Positions 45,125 to 53,980 of a DNA stretch of 64,000 bases are shown piece by piece. Within the stretch, counting starts at the first letter, position 1; each line of letters begins with the position of its first letter. Origin of the DNA: Microbacterium sp. (GTDB lineage Bacteria; Actinomycetota; Actinomycetes; Actinomycetales; Microbacteriaceae); NCBI RefSeq assembly GCF_031178445.1, contig NZ_JAPSIY010000003.1:153153-217152 (forward strand), read 5' to 3'. The notes below the pieces were generated by a model that saw only the letters and a program-made list of their open reading frames with translations, was not told where the DNA came from and did no database searches. Made by a program: the position numbers and the translations under genes.

Positions 45125-45319
45125 ATGCAGATGACGGTCGGTTCCCGAATAGTCATCCATGGGGCTCGCGTCGGCGACGGCGAACGGCATGGCGAGGTGC
45201 TCGAGGTGCGCGGGGACGGCGGAGGGCCGCCGTACCTGGTGCGATTCGACGACGGCCACGAGACTCTCATCTTCCCCGGTGCCGACTGCGTGGTCGAGCC
45301 GCAGGGTCAGGCCGGGTAG
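45125..45319 (+). CDS. DUF1918 small protein
   Basis: 64 residues: MTVGSRIVIHGARVGDGERHG, then VRFDDGHETLIFPGADC, the DUF1918 SH3-like fold. Function unknown. ATG at 45125 has a strong GAGGAGG; the longer in-frame ATG at 45089 is upstream of it. The last 13 bases overlap the convergent DUF488 gene. Confidence 0.9.
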   Translation: MQMTVGSRIVIHGARVGDGERHGEVLEVRGDGGGPPYLVRFDDGHETLIFPGADCVVEPQGQAG

Positions 45320-45828
45320 ACGACGCTCCCGTCGGGGCGGATCTCGGCCCCCGGGGTCAGGCGGGCCGGATCGTGTCGGCCGCCCGGCAGGATGTGCACC
45401 ACGTCTTCGCCGGCGGCGAGCAGGTGGTCCGCGATGATCCGTCGATGACAGCGCCACCATACGGCTTCAGCGCACATGACAGCCGGGTTCTCGGCCGCGT
45501 CCCGGCGCAGCACCCGGAGGCCCTCGCGGAACTCCTCGGAGAGCGCATGATCGGCGTAATTGTGGAAGCTGCGATTGCGCCAGACGCCGTTCATCTCCGG
45601 CGGCACGCTCGGCGCCCGCTTTCGCAGGCCGCCGAGCGCGGCGATGCGCCGATAGCGCACGCCTGCCTCGGTCAGCGCCTCGACGAGCACGCTGTCGTCG
45701 AACTGGGGGTTGTGGCGTGATCCCGGCATCCTGCGCACATCGCAGAGCAGTGACACCCGGGCCTCGCCGAGCATCGCGATGAACTCCTCGAGACTGTGAT
45801 CGGAATGCCCGACGGTGAAGAAGGTCAT
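45307..45828 (-). CDS. DUF488 family protein
   Basis: 173 residues: FFTVGHSDHSLEEFIAML, LLCDVRRMPGSRHNPQFDD, LGGLRKRAPS and MCAEAVWWRCHRRIIADHL are the DUF488 hallmarks, with conserved Cys and His residues. Function is not established. ATG at 45828 has AGGACGAGGG upstream; the extended frame to 46035 runs over the tRNA and is not coding. Confidence 0.9.
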   Translation of the reverse strand: MTFFTVGHSDHSLEEFIAMLGEARVSLLCDVRRMPGSRHNPQFDDSVLVEALTEAGVRYRRIAALGGLRKRAPSVPPEMNGVWRNRSFHNYADHALSEEFREGLRVLRRDAAENPAVMCAEAVWWRCHRRIIADHLLAAGEDVVHILPGGRHDPARLTPGAEIRPDGSVVYPA

Positions 45829-45998
45829 CCCTCGTCCTGACGGCCCGGATCGAGCGCGTGGTGGCCCGTTTCGCTGGTGTGATCCATGCAGCCTCCTGCG
45901 CTCGAGCGTGCTGTTCCCGGCAGTGTACGCCGGGGCCCGAGTGAGCGATCTGCTCGATTCGCCCTCGTGCAGGAAGCATGTTAGGCTTAATGACGTGC

Positions 45999-46072
45999 CG
46001 CGGGGTGGAGCAGTTCGGTAGCTCGCCGGGCTCATAACCCGGAGGTCGCAGGTTCAAATCCTGTCCCCGCAA
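45999..46072 (+). tRNA. tRNA-fMet (CAU), initiator
   Basis: A full cloverleaf. The acceptor stem CGCGGGG/CCCCGCA has a C1-A72 mismatch, and the anticodon stem is CCGGG-CTCATAA-CCCGG with three G-C pairs beside the loop. Both features mark the initiator rather than an elongator. Anticodon CAT is at 46033-46035 and the T-loop is GGTTCAAATCC. CCA is not encoded. A TAGGCT -10 box lies at 45982-45987 and a terminator follows. Confidence 0.97.
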
Positions 46073-46078
46073 CAAGAA

Positions 46079-46114
46079 GACGAAGGCCCGGTCCGCAAGG
46101 ATCGGGCCTTCGTC
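46079..46114 (+). terminator. tRNA-fMet terminator
   Basis: A 12-bp outer stem (46079-46090 with 46103-46114) that continues inward with one G-U pair to a GCAA loop, six bases after the tRNA. Confidence 0.85.
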
Positions 46115-46178
46115 GCGTTCGCCGCCGTGGTCGGTCGCGGGGCCGCGGCCGGTCGCGGGCGTGCGGCATCATGGTTCC

Positions 46179-46985
46179 ATGACCGCATCCGCTCCGCTCG
46201 TCGCCGTCTGTCAGTTCGCGCCGGGGAATGACCGGTCAGCCAACCGCGCTGCGCTCACCGTACGAGCCGCCGAGGCGGCTGCCCGCGGAGCCCGGGTCAT
46301 CGTGTTCCCCGAGTACTCCAGCTACTTCACCGACCCGATGGACGACAGCCTGGCCGAGAACGCGGAATCGCTCGATGGGGAGTTCGTGCAGTGCCTGCGG
46401 CAGCTTGCGACCGAGCACGGCGCGGTGCTCGTCGCCGGACTCGTCGAGACGGCGCGCGACGGCCGCGTGCACAATACGGTCGTCGCGGTGTCGGATGCCG
46501 GGTTGCTCGCCGTATACCGCAAGCAGCATCTCTACGATGCGTTCGGGCAGACGGAGTCCGATTGGATCGCATCCGGCGATATCGGAACCGGCGCGGTGTT
46601 CGATGCCGCCGGTGTGCGCTTCGGGCTGATGACCTGTTACGACCTGCGCTTCCCCGAAGTGGCCCGCACCCTCGTGGATGCCGGAGCGGATGCGCTCATA
46701 GTGCCGGCGGAGTGGGTGCGCGGCCCGCTCAAGGAGCACCACTGGAGCACGCTGCTCACCGCCAGGGCGATCGAGAGCACCGCCTACGTCATTGCGGCCG
46801 ACCATCCCGGCCCGATCGGCGTCGGCCTGTCGCAGATCGTCGATCCGCAGGGAGTCGTCGTGGCCGGAGTCAGCACGGGGGAGGGGATGGCCACAGCATC
46901 CGTAGATCCCGCTCTCATCGCCCGCACGCGCGAGCTCAACCCGGTGCTGCGTCTGCGTCGCTACCGCGTCGTTCCCGCGACCTGA
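46179..46985 (+). CDS. Carbon-nitrogen hydrolase (nitrilase superfamily)
   Basis: 268 residues with the Glu-Lys-Cys triad: VFPEYSSYF (Glu about 44), VYRKQHLYD (Lys about 115) and LMTCYDLRFPE (Cys about 153). It likely hydrolyses an amide; the deaminated-glutathione amidase (NIT1) group is the nearest by eye, but substrate is not certain. CATCAT ends six bases before the ATG at 46179, so the longer frame is not needed. Confidence 0.92.
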   Translation: MTASAPLVAVCQFAPGNDRSANRAALTVRAAEAAARGARVIVFPEYSSYFTDPMDDSLAENAESLDGEFVQCLRQLATEHGAVLVAGLVETARDGRVHNTVVAVSDAGLLAVYRKQHLYDAFGQTESDWIASGDIGTGAVFDAAGVRFGLMTCYDLRFPEVARTLVDAGADALIVPAEWVRGPLKEHHWSTLLTARAIESTAYVIAADHPGPIGVGLSQIVDPQGVVVAGVSTGEGMATASVDPALIARTRELNPVLRLRRYRVVPAT

Positions 46986-47056
46986 GACACGCACGCGCTC
47001 CGCCACCGCATCGTATCGTATGCGTGCATGGCGGGCCGAGCGGCGCACCCGCGGGG

Positions 47057-48256
47057 TCAGCGCAGCACGCCGAGCCTTCTGGCAGCCTCCTGCAGCACGT
47101 CGACCTTCTTGCAGGCGGCGAAGCGCACCAGTCCGGCGTACCGCTCGCGGTTCTCACGGGTGACGAAAGCGGTGATCGGGATGGCGGCCACGCCCGCGCG
47201 CTCCGGCAGGGATCGGCAGAACGCCGCGGCATCAGCCCCGCCCAGCGGCGCGGCATCCGCGACCGTGAAGTAGCCCCCCTGTGGGGCGAACACCTCGAAG
47301 CCGGCCGAGGTGAGAGCGTCGCCCAGCAGCTCGTGCTTGCCCCGCAGCGTCGCCGCGGCATCCGAGAAGTACGCATCCGGCAGACGAAGACCAGCGGCGA
47401 TCGCGGGCTGGAACGGCGAGCCGTTCACGTAGGTGAGGAACTGCTTGACGGTGAGCACAGCCGTGATCAGATCGGCAGGTCCGTGCACCCAGCCGATCTT
47501 CCAGCCCGTGACCGAGAAGGTCTTGCCCGCCGACGAGATCGTCAGCGTGCGCTCCGCCGCACCGGGGAGCGTCGCGACGGGAGTGTGCGGGGCGTGGAAA
47601 GACAGGTGCTCGTACACCTCGTCGGTGACGATCACGGCATCGTGCAGGTGTGCGAGGCGGACCACCTCGGTGAGGACCTCCGGGCCGAACACAGCACCGG
47701 TCGGGTTGTGCGGATCGTTCACCAGGATGATGCGAGTGCGGTCGGTGACCGCGGCGGCCAGCTCTTCGAGATCCGGCTGGAAGTCAGGCCGTCGCAGCGG
47801 CACGGTCCGCAGTCTCGCGCCGGCCAACGCCACTGCCGCCGCATACGCGTCGTAGTAGGGCTCGAACACCACAACCTCGTCGTCGGGGCCGTCGATCAGC
47901 GCCAGCAGCGTCGCGCTGAGTGCCTCGGTGGCCCCCGCTGTGACGAGCACCTCCTGCTCGGGATCGACCACGAGGTCGTAGAAGCGGCGCTGATGCTCGC
48001 TGATCGCCTCCCTGAGATCGGGAGTACCGCGACCGGGCGGGTACTGATTCGCCCCCTCCGCGATCGCCGCGCGAGCCGCCTCCAGCACGGCGGCGGGGCC
48101 ATCCTCATCGGGGAATCCCTGCCCGAGGTTGATCGCACCCGTGCGGACCGCTGCGGCGGACATCTCTGCGAAGATGGTGGGCGCCACCACTCCTTCCGGG
48201 GAGAGAAGGCCTGCTCCAGCTGCGGTGCGCCGCCAGGCGCCGGGGATGACATCCAT
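47057..48256 (-). CDS. Class I/II PLP aminotransferase
   Basis: 399 residues. NLGQGFPDEDGP at the N-terminus, INDPHNPTG-type motif LVNDPHNPTGAVF, TDEVYEHLSF, and the PLP lysine in ISSAGKTFSVTGWKIGW. The pattern is that of the methionine/kynurenine aminotransferase group, to which mycobacterial Rv0858c also belongs. A role in transamination of methionine or aromatic residues is more likely than DAP synthesis, since a dapC is already present. TAGCCT ends seven bases before the ATG. Confidence 0.88.
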   Translation of the reverse strand: MDVIPGAWRRTAAGAGLLSPEGVVAPTIFAEMSAAAVRTGAINLGQGFPDEDGPAAVLEAARAAIAEGANQYPPGRGTPDLREAISEHQRRFYDLVVDPEQEVLVTAGATEALSATLLALIDGPDDEVVVFEPYYDAYAAAVALAGARLRTVPLRRPDFQPDLEELAAAVTDRTRIILVNDPHNPTGAVFGPEVLTEVVRLAHLHDAVIVTDEVYEHLSFHAPHTPVATLPGAAERTLTISSAGKTFSVTGWKIGWVHGPADLITAVLTVKQFLTYVNGSPFQPAIAAGLRLPDAYFSDAAATLRGKHELLGDALTSAGFEVFAPQGGYFTVADAAPLGGADAAAFCRSLPERAGVAAIPITAFVTRENRERYAGLVRFAACKKVDVLQEAARRLGVLR

Positions 48257-48353
48257 GCAAGACAGGCTAAGACCATAGGCGAATTCCATGCTCACCATAC
48301 GAAACGCACAGACTCGGGCGTCACGCTGATAGGGCGTTGTGAAGGAGCACACC

Positions 48354-50045
48354 ATGAATGAGAACAGCACCCCCGGCGAAGCGTCGGACCGCGAGCAGCC
48401 AGGACCTGATGCGGCCCGCCCCGTCGACACCCCCGCCGGCGCCGCGCCGGATGCTGCGGCGCACGCGGCCCCCGCGCAACCCTCCGCCCGGCCCGACTTC
48501 GAACGCCCGACCCCTGCACAGGCCGGCCATGACATTCCCGGCGCGTTCGGATCGCACCAGGCCGCGACCGGCTGGCAGCCGCCGGCCGGTGCGCCCGGCC
48601 CGCACCCCGGCTCCGCGCAGCACGCCGCGCCGGCGCAGCCGGGACAACCCGCGCCAGGGCAGTACGGAACGGGCGCCGGTGACGGCGCGCACGTCGGCGG
48701 CAGAGCGTTCGGTCAGGCGGCCGGCGCGAACGGAGCGGCACCCACGCAAGGTGCGCCGTCGCACGCCCACACCCAGCCGACCATCCCGCTGGACCCTTCT
48801 CTGCTCGCGACGCCCTCGAACGCCACCGACCAACCGCGGCGGACCGGCGGTCCCGTCAAGGTGGCGGCCCTGCTGCTGGCCGCGGCGCTCGTCGGCGGCG
48901 CTGCAGGCTTCGGCGGCAGCGCCATCGGAAGCGCAGTGTTCGCCAAACCCGTCTCCTCGACGGAATCCGGCCCTGAGACCGTCACGGTCAACAACCCCGG
49001 CTCGGTGAACGAGACCACCGCGATCGCCACGGAGGTGCTGCCGTCGGTCGTCACGATCGAGGTCGCAGGATCTCAGGGCGGCGGCAGCGGTTCAGGAGTG
49101 ATCCTGTCGGACGACGGCTACGTGCTCACGAACACTCACGTGGTCACCCTGGGCGGGGCGGTCGCCGACCCGGCCATCCGGGTCACGACCTCTGACGGCC
49201 GCATCTATGAGGCCACGGTGGTCGGCACCGACCCGATCTACGATCTCGCGGTCATCAAGCTGGAGGGCGCGAAGGACCTCGAGCCGATCGAGTTCGCAGA
49301 CTCCACGAAGCTCAACGTCGGAGACACCGCGGTGGCCGTCGGGGCGCCGCTCGGACTGTCGAACTCGGTGACCACTGGCATCATCAGCGCGCTCAACCGC
49401 AGCATCCAGGTCGCCTCGGCCGCCGTTCCTGAGTCGGTGCCGGACAACGAGGAGCCCGGCGACGGATCCGAGGGCGACGAGGAGGGCGGTCCGTTCCAGT
49501 TCGACATCCCCGGGATGCCGAACCAGCAGTCGAGCCAGTCGATCTCCATCGCCGTGATCCAGACCGACGCCGCCATCAACCCCGGCAACTCCGGGGGCGC
49601 GCTCGTCGACAGCAAGGGCGAGCTGATCGGCATCAATGTCGCCATCGCCACGGCGGGCGGCTCGTCTCAGGGCGAGTCGGGCTCGATCGGACTCGGCTTC
49701 TCCATTCCGTCCAACATCGCCAAGCGCGTCGCCGATGAGATCATCGCCGACGGCGCCGCGACCCACGGCCTGCTCGGTGCCATGGTGCGCGACGCCGCTG
49801 GGCAGGAAGGGGCCACCGTCGCCGGCGCCCTGATCGCCGAGACCACCAGAGGCGGTGCCGCCGAAGACGCCGGGCTCGAAGCGGGCGACGTCGTCACGGA
49901 GTTCAACGGCGTGCCCATCACCGGAGCGACCGACCTCACTGCACAGGTGAGGGCCGCCGCAGCCGGCAGCACCGCCGAGGTCACCTACGTGCGAGACGGA
50001 GAGACTCATCAGCTGGAGCTGGAGCTGGGCGAACTGAAGCTCTGA
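48354..50045 (+). CDS. HtrA/DegP-type membrane serine protease with PDZ
   Basis: 563 residues. A Pro/Ala-rich cytoplasmic lead (about 1-160), one membrane helix (about 168-195), a trypsin-like domain and a C-terminal PDZ domain. Catalytic His in LTNTHVVTLGG (about 261), Asp in IYDLAVIKLEG (about 297) and Ser in INPGNSGGALVD (about 410). It degrades or refolds damaged extracytoplasmic proteins. ATG at 48354 has AAGGAG upstream. The terminator overlaps the next gene's start. Confidence 0.93.
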   Translation: MNENSTPGEASDREQPGPDAARPVDTPAGAAPDAAAHAAPAQPSARPDFERPTPAQAGHDIPGAFGSHQAATGWQPPAGAPGPHPGSAQHAAPAQPGQPAPGQYGTGAGDGAHVGGRAFGQAAGANGAAPTQGAPSHAHTQPTIPLDPSLLATPSNATDQPRRTGGPVKVAALLLAAALVGGAAGFGGSAIGSAVFAKPVSSTESGPETVTVNNPGSVNETTAIATEVLPSVVTIEVAGSQGGGSGSGVILSDDGYVLTNTHVVTLGGAVADPAIRVTTSDGRIYEATVVGTDPIYDLAVIKLEGAKDLEPIEFADSTKLNVGDTAVAVGAPLGLSNSVTTGIISALNRSIQVASAAVPESVPDNEEPGDGSEGDEEGGPFQFDIPGMPNQQSSQSISIAVIQTDAAINPGNSGGALVDSKGELIGINVAIATAGGSSQGESGSIGLGFSIPSNIAKRVADEIIADGAATHGLLGAMVRDAAGQEGATVAGALIAETTRGGAAEDAGLEAGDVVTEFNGVPITGATDLTAQVRAAAAGSTAEVTYVRDGETHQLELELGELKL

Positions 50046-50072
50046 TCGCCAGGCGCGAGTCTCCGCGAACGA

Positions 50073-50117
50073 AGAAGGACGCCACCCCGCGATAGGCTCG
50101 CGGGGTGGCGTCCTTCT
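50073..50117 (+). terminator. Terminator that contains the next gene's -10 box and start codon
   Basis: A perfect 19-bp stem (50073-50091 with 50099-50117) with loop ATAGGCT, followed by CTCTTTC. The loop holds the TAGGCT -10 box of the next gene. The right arm holds its GTG start (50105) and first codons. Confidence 0.85.
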
Positions 50118-51358
50118 CTTTCGGCACCGGCAATGCGGCCAAGCTGCTCCGCCTGCCGCTGTACGCCGCAGGACGCATCGGCACACTGCTCGTACCGCGC
50201 GGCGATGCGTGGGTCATAGGATGCGGGGCCGGGATCGGCGACGGTGCGCTCGCACTGCACGGCGTCGCGACAGAGGCCGGGCACAGGGTGACATGGCTGA
50301 CCCGATCCGCACGCGACGACGTGGATGCCGCAGCGCTCGGCATCCGCACGGTGAGACGCGACAGTCTGCGCGGCTGGTGGAGGACGGCCCGCGCCGGGGT
50401 GGTGGTGGTCACACACGGATTCGGCGACGCGAACCGCTATGCCGTCAGCGGCGCGTTCGTCGTGCAGCTCTGGCACGGCATCCCGCTCAAGCGCATCGGA
50501 CTCGACTCGCCGGCGACCGTGCAGGTGCCCGCTCTGCCGGGCGCCGCGCTGCTGAGGCGCCTGATCGCCGTGATGTATCGGGCGGCCGCGCAGCGCATCC
50601 GCGTGCTGCCCGCCGCCTCGCATCGTTCCCGCGGCCGCCTCGAATCCGCTTTCGGGCTCGGCGACGACCGGGTCGTCGTCACAGGCGAGCCTCGTGTCGA
50701 CGTGCTGTCGGCCGGTTCCGACTCGCAGCGCCGCGACGCCGCCACGACGCTGCTCACGCTGACCGGTCCGCTGCTTCCGAACCAGCGCGCGCTGCTGTAC
50801 GCGCCCACTTGGCGCGACGGTGCCCCAGATCCTGCTATCCCCACGGCCGAGCAGTGGGTGCGCCTCGTGGAGCTGCTGGAGCGTCGCGACGCCGTGCTGT
50901 TCGTGCGCTCGCATCCGCTCGGGCAGGGCGCGTACTCGCCGCCCTGGTCGAGTGGGCGGGTCCGGATGCTCAACTCCGACCTGCTGCCCGACGTGACACC
51001 GGCGCTGCCGAGGTTCGACGCCCTCATCACCGACTACTCGTCCATGGCATACGACGTGGGTCTGCTGGCGATGCCGGTCGTCTATCTCGCGCCGGATGCC
51101 GAGCAGTACGCCCGTGACCGCGGCTTCTACGGCAGGTACGAAGAGGTGGCCGGCGCCGACTTCGCCACGGACTGGGACACTGCTCTCGCGCAGCTCGACG
51201 CGGTGCTCGCGGGCGGCGATGCCTATGCAGAGCGCGTGCGGCGCTCCGCAGCGCTCAGCGAGCAGATGCATGCGCACCGCGACGGGCGCAACGCCCGCCG
51301 CGTCTACCAGGCGATCCGCGCGCGGGGAGTTCCCGCGCCGAAGGGAGCAGCACGATGA
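50105..51358 (+). CDS. CDP-glycerol glycerophosphotransferase family protein 1
   Basis: 417 residues. The N-terminus FSFGTGNAAKLLRLPLYAAG and the phosphotransferase motifs QLWHGIPLKRIG (about 121), LLYAPTWRDG (about 230) and ALITDYSSMAYDVG (about 305) place it in the TagB/TagF group that polymerises or primes poly(glycerol-phosphate)-type teichoic acid. It has no signal peptide and acts at the cytoplasmic face. GTG at 50105 is the start: TAGGCT ends six bases upstream. Followed by a second family member with ATGA overlap. Confidence 0.9.
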   Translation: MASFSFGTGNAAKLLRLPLYAAGRIGTLLVPRGDAWVIGCGAGIGDGALALHGVATEAGHRVTWLTRSARDDVDAAALGIRTVRRDSLRGWWRTARAGVVVVTHGFGDANRYAVSGAFVVQLWHGIPLKRIGLDSPATVQVPALPGAALLRRLIAVMYRAAAQRIRVLPAASHRSRGRLESAFGLGDDRVVVTGEPRVDVLSAGSDSQRRDAATTLLTLTGPLLPNQRALLYAPTWRDGAPDPAIPTAEQWVRLVELLERRDAVLFVRSHPLGQGAYSPPWSSGRVRMLNSDLLPDVTPALPRFDALITDYSSMAYDVGLLAMPVVYLAPDAEQYARDRGFYGRYEEVAGADFATDWDTALAQLDAVLAGGDAYAERVRRSAALSEQMHAHRDGRNARRVYQAIRARGVPAPKGAAR

Positions 51359-52809
51359 CGACGGCCCGGCTCGATGTGGAGGCGCGGATCGACGAATCCG
51401 CGCAGACCCTGATCGTCTCGGGGACCGGCGCGCGGCCGGCGTCGGCGACGCTGCAGGGGCCACGTGCCAGCACCGCCGCGAGGATCACCGGGGGCGGCAA
51501 GACGTGGAGGGCGACGTTTCCGCTGCGCGTTGCGCGCTGGGGCGGTCAGGAGCTGCCACTGCCCTCGGGCACCTACGCGCTGGCCGTCGAAGGCGTGGAC
51601 GTGGACGGCCTCGTCCTCGCCAGCGCGCTGCTGCCCATCCTGCGCATCGAGATCAACGGGTCCACGGTGCTGATCGCCCCGCCGTTGGACCCGATCTACG
51701 AGACCGCCGAGGGCCAACGCACCCTTGAGGACCGTTACGTGTCGCAGATCGGCGCCGGCGAGAACGCGGTGTTCTTCGAGAGCTTCTATGGTCAGAACGC
51801 AGGCTGCAACCCGCGCGCCATCGATCGGGTGCTCGCTGAGCGCGCACCGGCGGTGCGGCGCTACTGGAGCGTGACCGATCTGTCGGTCGAGGTGCCTGAG
51901 GGCGCGATCGCCGTCGTCGAAGGCGGTCCGGAATGGTGGCGTGCCCGCGCCGAAGCGCGGATGCTCATAGTGAACGACTGGCTGCGTCGTCGTTTCGTCC
52001 GCAAACCCGGCCAGCGAGTGCTGCAGACCTGGCACGGCACGCCGCTGAAGCGGCTGGCTCTGCACCGTCCCGGCTTCGCACCGCGGCGCATGGCGGCGGT
52101 GATCAAGGAATCCCGCCGGTGGGACGTGCTGCTGGCCCAGAACACCTACGCGGCACGCATCCTGAAGAAGGCGTACGCGTTCTTCGGCAAGCCGATGTGG
52201 GTCGAGGGCTACCCTCGCAACGACGTGCTGATCACCGGCGACGCGGCAGCGGTGCGTGCCTCGCTCGGGATCGGGCCCGACGAGCGGGTGCTGCTGTACG
52301 CGCCCACCTGGCGCGATGACCGTGCGGAGATGGTGGACTTCATCGATCCCGAACGGCTGGCGGCAGACACCGATGCCGTGGTGCTCGTGCGCGGACACTC
52401 TCGCACGCTGCGGCCTGGACGCGACCGCGCCGGTGCACGCGTCATCGATGTGACCGGGTACCCCGAGACGGCACGTCTGCTGCTCATCGCCGACGCTTTG
52501 ATCACGGACTACTCGTCGGTGATGTTCGACTACTCGGTCACCGGCCGGCCGATGTACTTCCTGGTGCCGGATCTCGAGCACTACCGCGGCGAGCTGCGCG
52601 GCTTCTACTTCGATCTCGCCGAGCGCGCGCCGGGACCGCTGGTGCGCGATCATGAGGAGCTGGTGGAGGCGTTGGAGGCGCGTGAGGTGCCCGAGACACA
52701 CCGGGAGCGGTACGCGGCGTGGCAGGCGCAGTTCAACCGGCGCGACGACGGCGCGGCCGCAGAACGGGTGGTGTCTCGTATCCTCGACCAGGGCTGGCTG
52801 ACCGCCTGA
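51355..52809 (+). CDS. CDP-glycerol glycerophosphotransferase family protein 2
   Basis: 484 residues. The N-terminal ~130 residues form a beta-rich domain (ASATLQGPRASTAARITGGG, LPLPSGTYALAVEG), then the phosphotransferase core: LQTWHGTPLKRLAL (about 224), VLLYAPTWRDDRAE (about 311) and ALITDYSSVMFDYS (about 381). Typical TagF-like polymerase with an extra N-terminal domain. Coupled to the preceding gene. Confidence 0.9.
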   Translation: MTTARLDVEARIDESAQTLIVSGTGARPASATLQGPRASTAARITGGGKTWRATFPLRVARWGGQELPLPSGTYALAVEGVDVDGLVLASALLPILRIEINGSTVLIAPPLDPIYETAEGQRTLEDRYVSQIGAGENAVFFESFYGQNAGCNPRAIDRVLAERAPAVRRYWSVTDLSVEVPEGAIAVVEGGPEWWRARAEARMLIVNDWLRRRFVRKPGQRVLQTWHGTPLKRLALHRPGFAPRRMAAVIKESRRWDVLLAQNTYAARILKKAYAFFGKPMWVEGYPRNDVLITGDAAAVRASLGIGPDERVLLYAPTWRDDRAEMVDFIDPERLAADTDAVVLVRGHSRTLRPGRDRAGARVIDVTGYPETARLLLIADALITDYSSVMFDYSVTGRPMYFLVPDLEHYRGELRGFYFDLAERAPGPLVRDHEELVEALEAREVPETHRERYAAWQAQFNRRDDGAAAERVVSRILDQGWLTA

Positions 52810-52824
52810 CCCGGCTTCCGCCGA

Positions 52825-53907
52825 TCAGGGCAGCGGCGTGTTGCGGTCGCCGAGACGGGACGCGTCGACGGTGTCGCCTGCCCCGCGCAGCACGCCGGTG
52901 AGAAATCCCAGACCCCACGCGACGTGCATGGTGGGCATCACCGCGAGGGTCCACAGTCGCTCGCCGACGCCGCGCGGGACGCGCGCGATCCCGACCCCGC
53001 CCAGGCCGACCGCGAGCACCAGCAGCAGGTAGGCGGCCAGCGGCAGGTACACGATCGTTGCGACGACCGCCGCCGCACCGCGCAGCACGCCGGTGAGCTG
53101 CAGGACCCCGGTGATCACAGCCAGGGCGGTGAGCACGACCAGTGCGGGAGGGGCGAAATAGCGCAGGCTGTTGCGTCGCCCGTACCGGCGCACCAACTCG
53201 CCGCGCCATGCCCCGGTGGCGCGGAACTGACGGGCGAGCCGCCACCAGCTCTCGCGCGGCCAGTACGTCACCGACAGCTCCGGATCGAACCACACCAGGT
53301 GACCGGCCTGACGGATGCGCAGGTTCAGCTCCCAGTCCTCACCGCGACGGATGCTCTCGTCGAACATTCCGACTTCGTCCAGCACCTCGCGGCGCATCAC
53401 TCCCAGATACGCCGACTCGGCCTCGCCCTCACGCGCGCCGCCGTGATACGCGCCGCCGCCCAGGCCGACGGGGGAGTTGTACAGCCGCGCCACGGCGCGC
53501 TGGAAGGGCGTACGGCCGTCGGCGCGCATGACGCCTCCGACGTTCGCGGCGCCGGTGCGCTCGAGGGTGCGAAGCGCCTTCCGTGCGTAGCCGGGAGCGA
53601 GCTCGGAGTGGGCGTCCACGCGGATGACGACCGGGTAGCGGCTGGCGCGGATGGCGGCGTTCAGGCCGACCGGGATGTGCGCCTGCGGGTTGTCGACGAC
53701 GCGCACGCGGTCGTCCTCCGCGGCGAGGCGCCTGGCGAGCTCGGTGGTGCCGTCGGTCGACGGTCCGAGGGCGAGCACGAGCTCGGTCGGACCCGAGATG
53801 TCCTGCTGCAGCACCGAGCGCACAGCGTGCTCGAGGTAGTCACGCTCGTTGAGTACGGGCATGACGAACGAGACGCCCGTCGTCTCGATGCTGTCGTTGT
53901 CGTGCAC
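52825..53907 (-). CDS. GT2 glycosyltransferase with C-terminal membrane helices
   Basis: 360 residues. SFVMPVLNERDYLEHAV, VIRVDAHSELAPGYA (DxD-like Asp) and RRGEDWELNLRIRQAG (EDWE) give the GT-A fold of succinoglycan-type transferases; about four helices follow (235-330). It faces the CDP-glycerol genes on the other strand and probably adds a sugar to the same polymer or its carrier. CATGAT ends six bases before the GTG at 53907. Confidence 0.88.
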   Translation of the reverse strand: MHDNDSIETTGVSFVMPVLNERDYLEHAVRSVLQQDISGPTELVLALGPSTDGTTELARRLAAEDDRVRVVDNPQAHIPVGLNAAIRASRYPVVIRVDAHSELAPGYARKALRTLERTGAANVGGVMRADGRTPFQRAVARLYNSPVGLGGGAYHGGAREGEAESAYLGVMRREVLDEVGMFDESIRRGEDWELNLRIRQAGHLVWFDPELSVTYWPRESWWRLARQFRATGAWRGELVRRYGRRNSLRYFAPPALVVLTALAVITGVLQLTGVLRGAAAVVATIVYLPLAAYLLLVLAVGLGGVGIARVPRGVGERLWTLAVMPTMHVAWGLGFLTGVLRGAGDTVDASRLGDRNTPLP

Positions 53908-53980
53908 CCGTCGATCATGTCATGCGGCGACGCCGGCGCTGCTCGGACGATTCGGAGGTTGGCTCGATACGGTGCCAGCG

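Noticed and set aside
45829..46035. N-terminal extension of DUF488 over the tRNA gene
   Set aside because: It would run through the initiator tRNA and its promoter, and the family begins at MTFFTVGHSD.
46985..47056. AT-rich imperfect inverted repeat after the nitrilase gene
   Set aside because: The pairing around CGCATCGTATCG is short and interrupted; not enough to call a terminator.
46391..48361. 656-codon plus-strand frame across the nitrilase and aminotransferase genes
   Set aside because: It spans two real genes on opposite strands, has no domain, and shows shadow-frame composition.
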